From positions 36,638 through 100,637 of the forward strand of contig CAAFGG010000018.1 of NCBI GenBank assembly GCA_900762325.1: 64,000 nucleotides of DNA, written 5' to 3'. Position numbers and translations under genes: made by a program. Below are positions 43,633-51,875 of the stretch, in pieces. The stretch comes from an uncultured Collinsella sp. GTDB taxonomy: Bacteria; Actinomycetota; Coriobacteriia; Coriobacteriales; Coriobacteriaceae. Numbering within the stretch: position 1 is the stretch's first letter; each line of letters begins with the position of its first letter. Under the pieces are notes generated by a model. The model was given only the letters and a program-made list of their open reading frames with translations. It was not told the DNA's origin and did no database searches.

Positions 43633-46600
43633 TCACGCTTCGCCCCAGAATCTATGGTTGTTGCGCAGGAGCTGTGCGGTTTTGTTTTCGGCGGCTGCAA
43701 TGTCCGCCTCGTCAGCCTGCCAAGTCCAGTTGCCCGTTGCCACGCCCGGTACGTTCATGCGCGCGTCATCGCCCAGCCCCAGGACATCCTGCAGCGGCAT
43801 CATCACGAGGGGAGCGTCGCTTGCCAGCGCGTCGCTCATCAGCTTGGCCGCCACCTCAACACCGCTCGGCTCGTCGCCGCCCGCAAAGGAACGCGTGCAC
43901 CAACCGGCCAGCGTCGACGTATCGTGCGTCGAGGTGTACAGGATCTTGCCAGGCGTGGGATGCACGCCACAACGAACGTCGTAATCGCTAAACTCCAGCA
44001 CATCCATGCCGGGGAAACCACAGGTCGAAGCCATGGCGCGAACACCGGGCGTCAAATAGCCCAGGTCCTCGGCGATAAAGTTGAGCGGACCCAGCTCGTC
44101 GTAGGCGGTCTGGAACAGGTCCTTTCCCGGGCCCGCCAGCCAGCGGCCGTCGGCGCATGCCTTACCCGCGGGAATGCTGAAATAGCTGTGGAATCCCAGG
44201 AAGTGATCCAGACGCACGCGGTCGTAGAGCGAAAACGCACGACGCAAGCGATCCATCCACCAGCTATAGCCGTTCTGCTTCATGTGGTCCCAGCGGAACG
44301 TCGGGTTGCCCCACACCTGGCCCTCGGGCGCAAAGTTGTCGGGCGGCGCGCCAGAAATCTCAATCGCCTTACCGGTATCGGACAGCCAGAAGTTCTCGGG
44401 CTCGCTCCATGCATCCGCCGAATCGTCAGACACGTACATAGGAATATCGCCGATAACCTCGACGCCCTTCTTGTGCGCATAGTTCATGAGCTCGCACCAA
44501 GCCAGGTCAAAGCGATACTGCATGTACGCCTGAAGCTCGGCCTCGTCGTGGAAGCGCTTGTCGTCGATCAGATGCTCGTTGTAGCGCGCGACATCTGCCG
44601 GCCAATCGTGGCGCGACTCGCCCTCAAAGTACTTCTTAACGGCCATGTAGACGCAGTATTTCTCCAGCCAATCGGCATTGCGATGTTTAAACGCGGTGTA
44701 CAGCGGATCGGCATCTTCGCCGCCACGGGCTTTCCAAGTCTCAAAGTCGGCCGCCAGCTCCTCTTGGCTCTCGGGCAGCAGGTCTATATTGCCCGCAAAG
44801 GCCGAAGGACCGGCGTAAGGGGAGCGGAAGAAGTCCGTGGGGTTGACGGGGAGAACCTGCCAGTAGCGCATGCCCATGGCGGCCAGATGGTCGATAAAAC
44901 GACGCGTGGGCACGCCGATCGTACCGGGCTTGCCGTCGTCGGTCGGCACCGATGTGATATGGCACACAACACCCGCACCGTGATCGAGCGGCTCCTGCAG
45001 GCGTTGCTCGGCATGGTGATAGATGATCGACGAGCCCAGCGGATACAGATCGAGCGTGATCGTACCGTTGTGGATCTCGCACTCGTGTCCGCTAATCACA
45101 TCGCTCGCGCATTCGCTGAGTGCCGGAATCGTCACGCGGTGTGAATTGCGCAGGCTGCGGTTGATGATGACGGTCGCGGACTCGCCGTCTTTACCGGTAC
45201 GGTTGTAGGCCAGCACCTCGTCATTGAGCGCGAAGGCCTTGATTTCGCCGTCGATCATAAACGGCAGCGCGCGGCGTACAGCAGATGCGTTCTTGACGAT
45301 CGCAAACGTATCGAAGTCGTGCAGGTCTTCCTTGGTCGGCATGGTGCGACGATTGCCCGGATCGGTGAGACCCTCCAAGCCGTACTCGTCGCCATAATAG
45401 ATCGAGGGAACGCCCGGGAACGTCATCTGCATGAGCGTCGCGAGCCAAAAACGGCTCTTGGCCAAGCCCATCGCGTTCCTGTCCAGGCGCCACTTGCTGC
45501 GCTCGCATTCAGGCAGCTGTGACTCGTCAGGGCCGCCGCCGAGCACCGAGATAATGCGCGGACGGTCGTGGCTCGACAGCAGGTTAAGCGCGCAAGACAG
45601 GGCCTCACGCGGATAGTTCTCGCGGAGGGTCTCGATATCTTCAGCAGCTTGGTAAGCGTTCTTGTATCCCATCAAAAAGCCGATGACCATGTCGCGGAAG
45701 GGATAATCCATAGCCGAGTCAAGCTCAGAGCCCTGCAGATAGCGGCGCAGGTGGCCATAGCTGATCTTGTTGGAGGCGTCTTCCCAGACCTCGCCGAGCA
45801 ACAGGGCATCGGGCTTTTCGGCAAGTACTGCCTTCTTGATCTCGGCCAGGAAGTCATCGGAAAGCTCGTCGGCCACATCCAGGCGCCAGCCATGGGCGCC
45901 AGCGCGCAGCCATTTACGGATGATACCGTCCTTGCCCAGGATCCGCTCGCGCACCAGCTCGGAGCTCTCATTGATGGCGGGCATATTGCCCACGCCCCAC
46001 CAGCAGTCGTACGAGCCGTCCTCGTGGAAATAGAATGCATCGCGCCACGGCGAATCCTCGCTCTGCCAGGCGCCGACGCCGGGATAATTACCGTAGCGGT
46101 TGAAGTAGATCGAATCGTCGCCCGTGTGGTTGAACACACCGTCCAGAATGATGGAAATGCCCAGCTTCTCGGCCGCCTCGCACAACTCGGTAAAGTCCTG
46201 CTCGGTGCCCAGAATCGGATCGATCTTGGTGTAATCGGCGGTGTCGTAGCGGTGGTTGCTCGCGGCTTCAAAAATGGGGTTGAGGTAGATGGCTGTAAAG
46301 CCCAGCTCGGCGATACGAGGCAGGTCTTCCTGGATACCCTTGAGCGATCCGCCGTAGAAGTCCCAGGTCTTAATGGAGCCGTCCTCGGCGCGCTCGTAAA
46401 CGGGCGGCTCGTTCCAGTCCTCGACCATCCGTCGCTGGATTCCGTTGCGCGGTTTTTCGACCTCGGCCAGCGTGCGCTCGCGCCAGTGCTTGTCGCGGGC
46501 ATAGCGATCGGGGAAGATCTGGTAGACCATACCGCGCTCGTACCACTCGGGACGAACCTCACGGTGTTTGTAGACAGTGACCTGGAATGACGGCACCTCG

Positions 46601-46929
46601 GCGTAGTCGTAGTTTACGCCTTCGCCGCCGGTGCGGCCCTGCGGTGCGCCCAGGCGAACCTCGGGCTGGCCCTCGATATTGCAGATAAAGCTGTACCAGA
46701 TAAGACAGGGCTCGGTGCACTCAAGCTCTACGCTAAATATGCCGTCGCCTTCGTGCGTCATAGGATACCGAGACTCGCCGATCTCATCTACCCAGGTGCG
46801 CAGCGTAAGCGTTGCCTGCGCGGGATCGGCATCCTCCAGAATCACGGAGAGCGAAAGGGTTGTTCCTGTGGTCACAGCGCCAAACGGAGTGCGAAACTGC
46901 GGCAGACGGCTGTTGTGTATCAATCTCAT
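43633..46929 (-). CDS. Fused GH13 alpha-glucan hydrolase and GH77 4-alpha-glucanotransferase
   Basis: 1098 residues, two enzymes in one chain. Residues 1-640: an N-terminal beta domain and a GH13 barrel with GWRLDVADELSDDF (nucleophile Asp), LLLGEVWEDASN (acid Glu) and LLSSHDRPRI, close to neopullulanase or maltogenic amylase. Residues about 650-1098: MalQ-type GH77 with GDIPMYVSDDSADAW, VRLDHFLGFHSYF (nucleophile Asp), FIAEDLG (Glu) and STHDTSTLAGWC. It would trim glycogen-derived oligosaccharides and transfer glucans. Each half has its full set of catalytic residues. No clear ribosome site precedes the ATG at 46929. An 18-bp palindrome lies 24 bases upstream. Confidence 0.9.
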   Translation of the reverse strand: MRLIHNSRLPQFRTPFGAVTTGTTLSLSVILEDADPAQATLTLRTWVDEIGESRYPMTHEGDGIFSVELECTEPCLIWYSFICNIEGQPEVRLGAPQGRTGGEGVNYDYAEVPSFQVTVYKHREVRPEWYERGMVYQIFPDRYARDKHWRERTLAEVEKPRNGIQRRMVEDWNEPPVYERAEDGSIKTWDFYGGSLKGIQEDLPRIAELGFTAIYLNPIFEAASNHRYDTADYTKIDPILGTEQDFTELCEAAEKLGISIILDGVFNHTGDDSIYFNRYGNYPGVGAWQSEDSPWRDAFYFHEDGSYDCWWGVGNMPAINESSELVRERILGKDGIIRKWLRAGAHGWRLDVADELSDDFLAEIKKAVLAEKPDALLLGEVWEDASNKISYGHLRRYLQGSELDSAMDYPFRDMVIGFLMGYKNAYQAAEDIETLRENYPREALSCALNLLSSHDRPRIISVLGGGPDESQLPECERSKWRLDRNAMGLAKSRFWLATLMQMTFPGVPSIYYGDEYGLEGLTDPGNRRTMPTKEDLHDFDTFAIVKNASAVRRALPFMIDGEIKAFALNDEVLAYNRTGKDGESATVIINRSLRNSHRVTIPALSECASDVISGHECEIHNGTITLDLYPLGSSIIYHHAEQRLQEPLDHGAGVVCHITSVPTDDGKPGTIGVPTRRFIDHLAAMGMRYWQVLPVNPTDFFRSPYAGPSAFAGNIDLLPESQEELAADFETWKARGGEDADPLYTAFKHRNADWLEKYCVYMAVKKYFEGESRHDWPADVARYNEHLIDDKRFHDEAELQAYMQYRFDLAWCELMNYAHKKGVEVIGDIPMYVSDDSADAWSEPENFWLSDTGKAIEISGAPPDNFAPEGQVWGNPTFRWDHMKQNGYSWWMDRLRRAFSLYDRVRLDHFLGFHSYFSIPAGKACADGRWLAGPGKDLFQTAYDELGPLNFIAEDLGYLTPGVRAMASTCGFPGMDVLEFSDYDVRCGVHPTPGKILYTSTHDTSTLAGWCTRSFAGGDEPSGVEVAAKLMSDALASDAPLVMMPLQDVLGLGDDARMNVPGVATGNWTWQADEADIAAAENKTAQLLRNNHRFWGEA

Positions 46930-46952
46930 AGTACGGTCCAGTTCAATAGAAT

Positions 46953-46970
46953 CATGGCCAGCTGGCCATG
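46953..46970. promoter_or_regulatory. 18-bp perfect palindrome before the GH13-GH77 gene
   Basis: CATGGCCAGCTGGCCATG is self-complementary. It lies in the leader just ahead of the start codon, so it may be a protein-binding site or an RNA hairpin that affects translation. Confidence 0.5.
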
Positions 46971-47027
46971 GGCTTTACGCACAAAATGTAAGTATATCTG
47001 TTGTACAAAGGCTGTATAAACAACATC

Positions 47028-47072
47028 CGTTTACCATCGGCGAACGGTTGTCCTAGAAAATCGTTTTACCAA
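47028..47072. promoter_or_regulatory. Operator-like sites upstream of the GH13-GH77 gene
   Basis: On the minus strand GGTAAAACGATTTTC (47070 down to 47056) matches GGTAAAACGTTTTTA upstream of glgB in 13 of 15 bases. A shorter GGTAAACG half-site is at about 47036-47028. The CG-centred core resembles LacI-family operators (family knowledge). This points to one regulator for both ends of the cluster. No such regulator is in the window. Confidence 0.45.
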
Positions 47073-47084
47073 CTATCAACAGAG

Positions 47085-47111
47085 AAGGGGCGCCCGGTTG
47101 GAGCGCCCCTT
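47085..47111 (-). terminator. Hairpin after glgA
   Basis: AAGGGGCGC and GCGCCCCTT form a 9-bp stem 37 bases beyond the glgA stop. Only TCTCTG follows on the minus strand, so termination may be partial. Confidence 0.55.
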
Positions 47112-47147
47112 ACTTAGGGTTTGATTAGGTTTTGGATCGTCTGTGGG

Positions 47148-49397
47148 CTAGCGGCGTTTGCGGGCGACCGTTGCCTTGCGGACGGACGTCTTCTTGGTTG
47201 GAGCCTTTTCCTCGGTCGCGGCGGCGGGGGAGACCGGGGCCTTCTTGGCGGGCTCGGGCTTGGCCTTTAATTCGGCCTTGGCCTCCTCTTTGGCGGCAGC
47301 GGGCTTGACCTCGGCGGCCTTCGGCGCAGGCTTGGCCTTTACTGCGGGTTTGGCCTCGACCTTAGCCTCCGCCTTGGGAGCAGCAGCCTTGGTCGTGGAC
47401 TTCTTAGTCGTCTTCGTTGCGCGCTTGCGCGTGGTGGTCTTGGCGGCCGGCTTGGCCTCGACGGGCGTCTCCTCGACTTTAGCTGCCGGCTTTGCTGCCG
47501 CCTTCGTAGCCGTGGTCTTCTTGGCGGTCGTGGTCGTCTTCTTGGCAGCGGTCTTTGCCGGAGCCTTGGCTGTCGGTTTGGCCTCAGCGGCCTCTGCCTT
47601 TACCTCGGGAGCAGCCTCGGCTTCTACGGCCTTCTTGGCAGCGGCGGTCGTACGCTTGCGCGTGGTCGTTGTCTTGGCAGCGGTGGTCTTGCTCGCAGTG
47701 GCCTTCTTAGCCGTCGTCTTACGAGTCGTGGTCTTCTTTGCCGCAGGCTTCGCAGCAGGCTTCGCAGCAGGCTTCACCTCAGGCTCAGGCTCGGGAGTAG
47801 CCTCGACCTTCACCTTAGGATCGGTCTTAACGGTCTCAGCTTCAACCGGCTTCTCCTCGGCCTTGGGCTCCTCTGCGGCCACCGGATCAGGTGCAGCCTC
47901 AGGCTCGTCGACAACCGCCGCCGGGCGCTCAATCTCCGGGTGCATAAAGAAGTACAGGTCCAGATATTTATCGGCCGAGCGCGTCCAGCTAAAGTCCTGG
48001 TTCATGGCCTGCGTGACCAGCTGGTTCCAGGCGTCGCGGTTATCCCAGAACAGACGCGCCGCGCGGAATACCGCATCGCCCATCTCGTCGCCGTTAAAGT
48101 TGCTAAACGAGAAGCCCGTGCCCTCGCCGGTAAACTCGTTGTACGGCTGCACGGTGTCCTTCAGGCCACCGGTCTCGCGAACAATCGGCAGCGTGCCGTA
48201 GCGCATGGCGATGATCTGCGACAGGCCGCAGGGCTCAAACTTCGAAGGCATCAGGAACATGTCGGCGGCGGCATACATGCGCTGCGACAGCGCCGGATCG
48301 AACTCGATGCGTGCGGCCATGGTGCCGGGGTACTTGTCCTGGAAGTAGCGCAGGCCGTCCTCGTAGTCGCGGTCGCCGGTGCCCAGCACCGCCACCTGCA
48401 CGCCGCCGGACAGGATGCGGTCGAGCGCGTACATGACCAGATCCATGCCCTTCTGGCGCGTCAGGCGCGTGACCATCACCATAAGCGGACGGTCGTCGCG
48501 AACCTCGAGCCCCAGCTCTTCCTGCAGCTTGGCCTTGCACACGGCCTTGCCAGAACGATCCTCGACGGTGTAGTTGGCGGCAATGCGCTTGTCGGTCGCC
48601 GGGTCAAAGCCCGCGACGTCGATGCCATTCAAAATGCCCTGCAGCGCGTACGAACGCTCGCGTAAAACGCCGTCCAGGCCCTCGCCAAATTCGAGCGTCT
48701 GGATCTCGTTGGCATAGGTTGGGCTCACCGTAGTGATGGCGTCGGCATAGCGCAGGGCGCCCAGCATGTAGTTGATGCTGCAGGCGTCGCAACGCAGCTG
48801 CGAGGCAGCCGCCGGAATATGCGCCACACCAAGGATGTCCTCCATCACGGTATCGCTAAACTGGCCCTGGAACGCCACGTTGTGGATCGAGAACACGGTC
48901 TTTACGCGGTCGTACAGCGGCAGGCCCTGGTAAAACTCCCGCAAGAACACGGGCGCCAGCGCCGTCTGCCAGTCGTTGCAGTGCAGGATGTCGCACTCAA
49001 AGCCTTCGGGCAAGTGCTGCAGGCTCTCGGTGATGGCCTTGGAGAAGAACGCAAAACGCTCGCCGTCGTCAAAGAAGCCGTACGGATAGTCGCGCGCAAA
49101 GTAGCGCTCGTTGTCGATGAACATATAGGTGACGCCGTCGTGCTCGAGCTTTTCCAGCCCGCAGTACTCGTTACGCCAGCCCAGGCTCACGTAAAAGTCG
49201 GAGAAGTGCTCCATCTGCGCCTTGTACTCGTCCTTGATGGTGGCGTACTTGGGCACCATCACGATGACTTCGGCGCCGGCGCGCACAAGCGCCGCTGGCA
49301 GCGAGCCCGCCACGTCGCCCAGGCCACCGGTCTTTACAAACGGCGCGCACTCGGCCGAGGCAAACACGATCTGCATCTTTTTGCTGGTATCAGCCAT
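47148..49397 (-). CDS. glgA: Glycogen synthase with Lys/Ala-rich C-terminal tail
   Basis: 749 residues. GT5 glycogen synthase using ADP-glucose: FASAECAPFVKTGGLGDVAG at the N-terminus, VFSIHNVAFQGQF and CDILHCNDWQTALA in the first half, and SKFEPCGLSQIIAMRYGTLP in the second. The enzyme proper ends near residue 485. About 260 residues follow, made of Lys, Ala, Thr, Pro and Glu with repeated KKTTTRK and PAAKP motifs, like histone H1 tails. The ATG at 49397 is preferred because GGGAG lies ahead of it; the ATG 12 bases upstream lacks one. glgB in the same cluster has a similar tail. Confidence 0.93.
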   Translation of the reverse strand: MADTSKKMQIVFASAECAPFVKTGGLGDVAGSLPAALVRAGAEVIVMVPKYATIKDEYKAQMEHFSDFYVSLGWRNEYCGLEKLEHDGVTYMFIDNERYFARDYPYGFFDDGERFAFFSKAITESLQHLPEGFECDILHCNDWQTALAPVFLREFYQGLPLYDRVKTVFSIHNVAFQGQFSDTVMEDILGVAHIPAAASQLRCDACSINYMLGALRYADAITTVSPTYANEIQTLEFGEGLDGVLRERSYALQGILNGIDVAGFDPATDKRIAANYTVEDRSGKAVCKAKLQEELGLEVRDDRPLMVMVTRLTRQKGMDLVMYALDRILSGGVQVAVLGTGDRDYEDGLRYFQDKYPGTMAARIEFDPALSQRMYAAADMFLMPSKFEPCGLSQIIAMRYGTLPIVRETGGLKDTVQPYNEFTGEGTGFSFSNFNGDEMGDAVFRAARLFWDNRDAWNQLVTQAMNQDFSWTRSADKYLDLYFFMHPEIERPAAVVDEPEAAPDPVAAEEPKAEEKPVEAETVKTDPKVKVEATPEPEPEVKPAAKPAAKPAAKKTTTRKTTAKKATASKTTAAKTTTTRKRTTAAAKKAVEAEAAPEVKAEAAEAKPTAKAPAKTAAKKTTTTAKKTTATKAAAKPAAKVEETPVEAKPAAKTTTRKRATKTTKKSTTKAAAPKAEAKVEAKPAVKAKPAPKAAEVKPAAAKEEAKAELKAKPEPAKKAPVSPAAATEEKAPTKKTSVRKATVARKRR

Positions 49398-49421
49398 ATT
49401 GTCTCCCATGTTGTTATTCGA

Positions 49422-49455
49422 GAATAGCCGCCAGGCACGAACCGGGCGGCTATTC
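49422..49455 (-). promoter_or_regulatory. Intercistronic hairpin between glgD and glgA
   Basis: GAATAGCCGCC and its exact complement form an 11-bp stem with a 12-base loop. No T-run follows, so mRNA processing, protection or attenuation is more likely than full termination. Confidence 0.5.
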
Positions 49456-49487
49456 TACATGTTACGAGCGATGTTGCGGTGCCAAAG

Positions 49488-50615
49488 CTAGCTCGCGTTG
49501 GTGATATCAGAAGTTAACGGGGCCTTTCCCAGCACCAGGATGTTCTCGGGCGTGCCGCGAAGCTCGGTGTTGGTGGGAACCACGTTGTTCTTGTCCAGGA
49601 TGGCATTCTCAACGCGGGCGCCGCTCTTGATGACGCAGCTCTGGTTGATGATCGAGTTGGTCACCGAGGCGCCTTCCTCGACCACAACGCCGCGCGACAG
49701 GATCGAGTTGCGCACGGTGCCCTTGATGATGCAGCCGGCCGAGATGATCGAGTTGCACGCGTGGCTGCCGGTCGCATAGCGCGAAGGCGGCACGTCGTGA
49801 GCCTTGGTCAGGATCGGGCGCTCGGGGTCAAAGAGCTGGTCGGCCACGGTTTGGTCGAGCAGGTCCATGCTGCGGCGATACAGCGACTTCTCGCTGAACA
49901 CGCCCACGACCTCGCCCTTGTACTCGTAGCTGCACACGTCGATGTTGCCAAAGTCGCCCTGGAGTGCTTCGAGCAGGTCCAGATAGTCGGCGGCCTGGTA
50001 GTGGTCGATGATCTCGAGTAGCGTCTCGCGGTTGACGATGCAGCAGTCCATAGAGGCGTTGTCGCCGTACACGACGCCGGCGCTCACGCCCGTCAGGCGG
50101 CCGTTCTCGTTAATTTCGAGTTTGGTCTCGTCATCGACGTTGTGCGTGGCCTTGCAGTACACCACGGTCATCTGGGCACCGGAGTTCTCGTGCGCGTCGA
50201 TGATGGTGTTGAGGTCCATATTGAAGATGATGTTGGTGCCCATCATCACGACATAGGGCTTCTCCGAGCGCTGGAACAGCGTCTTGTTGGAGATGATGTC
50301 GCGCAGCAAGAAGCGCATGCCGCCCTTGGTGGTGCCATACGCGTTGCCGGGCACCATGAACAGGCCGCCCTTCTTGCGGTCCAGACCCCAGTCCTTGCCC
50401 GAGCCCACGTGATCGATCAGCGAGCGGTAGTTGCCCGGCATGACGACGCCGACGGTCTTGATGCCGGCATTCATCATGTTGGACAGCGGAAAGTCGATCA
50501 GACGGTAGCGGCCCAAAAACGGGACGGACGCTATAGGGCGGTCCTTGAGCAGCACGCTGCCGTAGGTCGAAGAGTAGTTAGCGGTGATGTAACCGATGGC
50601 CTTGCGATTGATCAT
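49488..50615 (-). CDS. glgD: ADP-glucose pyrophosphorylase regulatory-type subunit
   Basis: 375 residues from ATG 50615, with AAGGGGG ahead of it. Nucleotidyltransferase fold followed by a left-handed beta-helix. It differs from GlgC in the N-terminal loop: AIGYITANYSSTYGSVLLKD lacks the GGxGxRL pyrophosphorylase signature that the neighbouring glgC has. That is the usual sign of the GlgD subunit, which pairs with GlgC in Firmicutes. RYRLIDFPLSNMMNAGIKTV is common to both. The stop of glgC lies 4 bases upstream, so the two are coupled. Confidence 0.9.
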   Translation of the reverse strand: MINRKAIGYITANYSSTYGSVLLKDRPIASVPFLGRYRLIDFPLSNMMNAGIKTVGVVMPGNYRSLIDHVGSGKDWGLDRKKGGLFMVPGNAYGTTKGGMRFLLRDIISNKTLFQRSEKPYVVMMGTNIIFNMDLNTIIDAHENSGAQMTVVYCKATHNVDDETKLEINENGRLTGVSAGVVYGDNASMDCCIVNRETLLEIIDHYQAADYLDLLEALQGDFGNIDVCSYEYKGEVVGVFSEKSLYRRSMDLLDQTVADQLFDPERPILTKAHDVPPSRYATGSHACNSIISAGCIIKGTVRNSILSRGVVVEEGASVTNSIINQSCVIKSGARVENAILDKNNVVPTNTELRGTPENILVLGKAPLTSDITNAS

Positions 50616-50619
50616 CGGA

Positions 50620-51768
50620 TCATTCCCCCTTCCCGATAACGACGTCATTTCCAACGACGGCCGTATCCTTGGTGGTATCGACAGAGCCGAGCTTCACGCC
50701 CTCTTCGACCGTGGAGTTCTCGCCCAAAATAGCGCGGCAGATGTGCGCGCCGCTCTTAACGTGCGCACCCGGCAGCAGCACGGAGTCCTCGACCACGGCG
50801 CGCTCCTCGATGATGACATCGGTCGAAAGGATCGAGTGGCGAGCGGTGCCGTAGATCTTGCAGCCGTTGGAGACCAGACAGTCGTCCAAGCGGCCGTCCG
50901 GACCAATGTAGTGCGGCGGACGCGTGGTGATGTTGGACATGATGGGGAAGTTCTTGTCAAACAGATCGAACTCGGGGTTGTTGCCCAGCAGGTCCATCGA
51001 GGTCTCGTGGAAGCTGGCGATGGTGCCGACGTCCTTCCAGAAGCCATGGAACTCGTAGCTGTACAGGCGCTTTTCCTCGCCGAGCAGCTTGGGGATAATG
51101 TCCTTGCCAAAGTCGTGGCTCGAGCGCTGGTCCAGAGCGTCCTCTTCGAGGGCCTCGATCAGAACGTCGGCCGAGAAGATGTAGATGCCCATGGAAGCGA
51201 GGTTCGAATCGGGCTTCTCGGGCTTCTCGGTAAACTTGGTGATGCGGCCGTCCTCGGGGTCGGTGGTCAGGATGCCAAAGCGGCTGGCCTCCTCCCACGG
51301 CACGGGCATAACGCTCACCGTAAGATCGGCGTTGTTCTCAATGTGCGTCTTGAGCATCTTGCGGTAGTCCATGCGATACAAGTGGTCGCCGGAAAGAATC
51401 AGGACGTACTTGGGGTCGTTGGCCTTGATGTAGTCGAGGTTCTGCGTAATGGCGTCGGCCGTGCCCGCATACCAGGCGCCACCGGTCTGCGTCTCGTACG
51501 GCGGCAGGATCGACACGCCGCCGTCGCGGCTGTCCAGATCCCACGCCTCGCCGGAGCCCACATAGGCATGCAGCAGGTAGGGGCGATACTGCGTCAGAAC
51601 GCCCACCGTGTCGATACCCGAGTTGGAGCAGTTGGAGAGCGAAAAGTCGATAATGCGGAACTTGCCACCAAAGCTAACCGCCGGCTTAGCGATCTTTTGG
51701 GTGAGTGCCCCCAATCGGCTGCCCTGTCCTCCTGCGAGGAGCATCGCGATGCATTCTTTCTTACTCAT
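50620..51768 (-). CDS. glgC: Glucose-1-phosphate adenylyltransferase
   Basis: 382 residues. Catalytic subunit that makes ADP-glucose. CIAMLLAGGQGSRLGALT is the nucleotide-binding signature. FGGKFRIIDFSLSNCSNSGI and LILSGDHLYRMDYRKML hold the sugar-phosphate site. The C-terminal beta-helix is complete (NGCKIYGTARHSILSTDVII). AAGGAG lies before the ATG. Works with GlgD, encoded next, to feed GlgA. Confidence 0.95.
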   Translation of the reverse strand: MSKKECIAMLLAGGQGSRLGALTQKIAKPAVSFGGKFRIIDFSLSNCSNSGIDTVGVLTQYRPYLLHAYVGSGEAWDLDSRDGGVSILPPYETQTGGAWYAGTADAITQNLDYIKANDPKYVLILSGDHLYRMDYRKMLKTHIENNADLTVSVMPVPWEEASRFGILTTDPEDGRITKFTEKPEKPDSNLASMGIYIFSADVLIEALEEDALDQRSSHDFGKDIIPKLLGEEKRLYSYEFHGFWKDVGTIASFHETSMDLLGNNPEFDLFDKNFPIMSNITTRPPHYIGPDGRLDDCLVSNGCKIYGTARHSILSTDVIIEERAVVEDSVLLPGAHVKSGAHICRAILGENSTVEEGVKLGSVDTTKDTAVVGNDVVIGKGE

Positions 51769-51808
51769 CGATTTCTCCTTCTGTCATCGATGTTCCTAAA
51801 CCCATTAG

Positions 51809-51839
51809 CGACGGGCGCGGCGCAATGTCGCGCCCGTCG
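51809..51839 (-). promoter_or_regulatory. Hairpin between glgP and glgC
   Basis: CGACGGGCG pairs with CGCCCGTCG across 13 bases in the 107-base gap. It has no following T-run, so a role in processing or partial termination is inferred. Confidence 0.45.
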
Positions 51840-51875
51840 AGTAATGCCGTGCTGGCATAGGGGAGCTTGCGGCCT

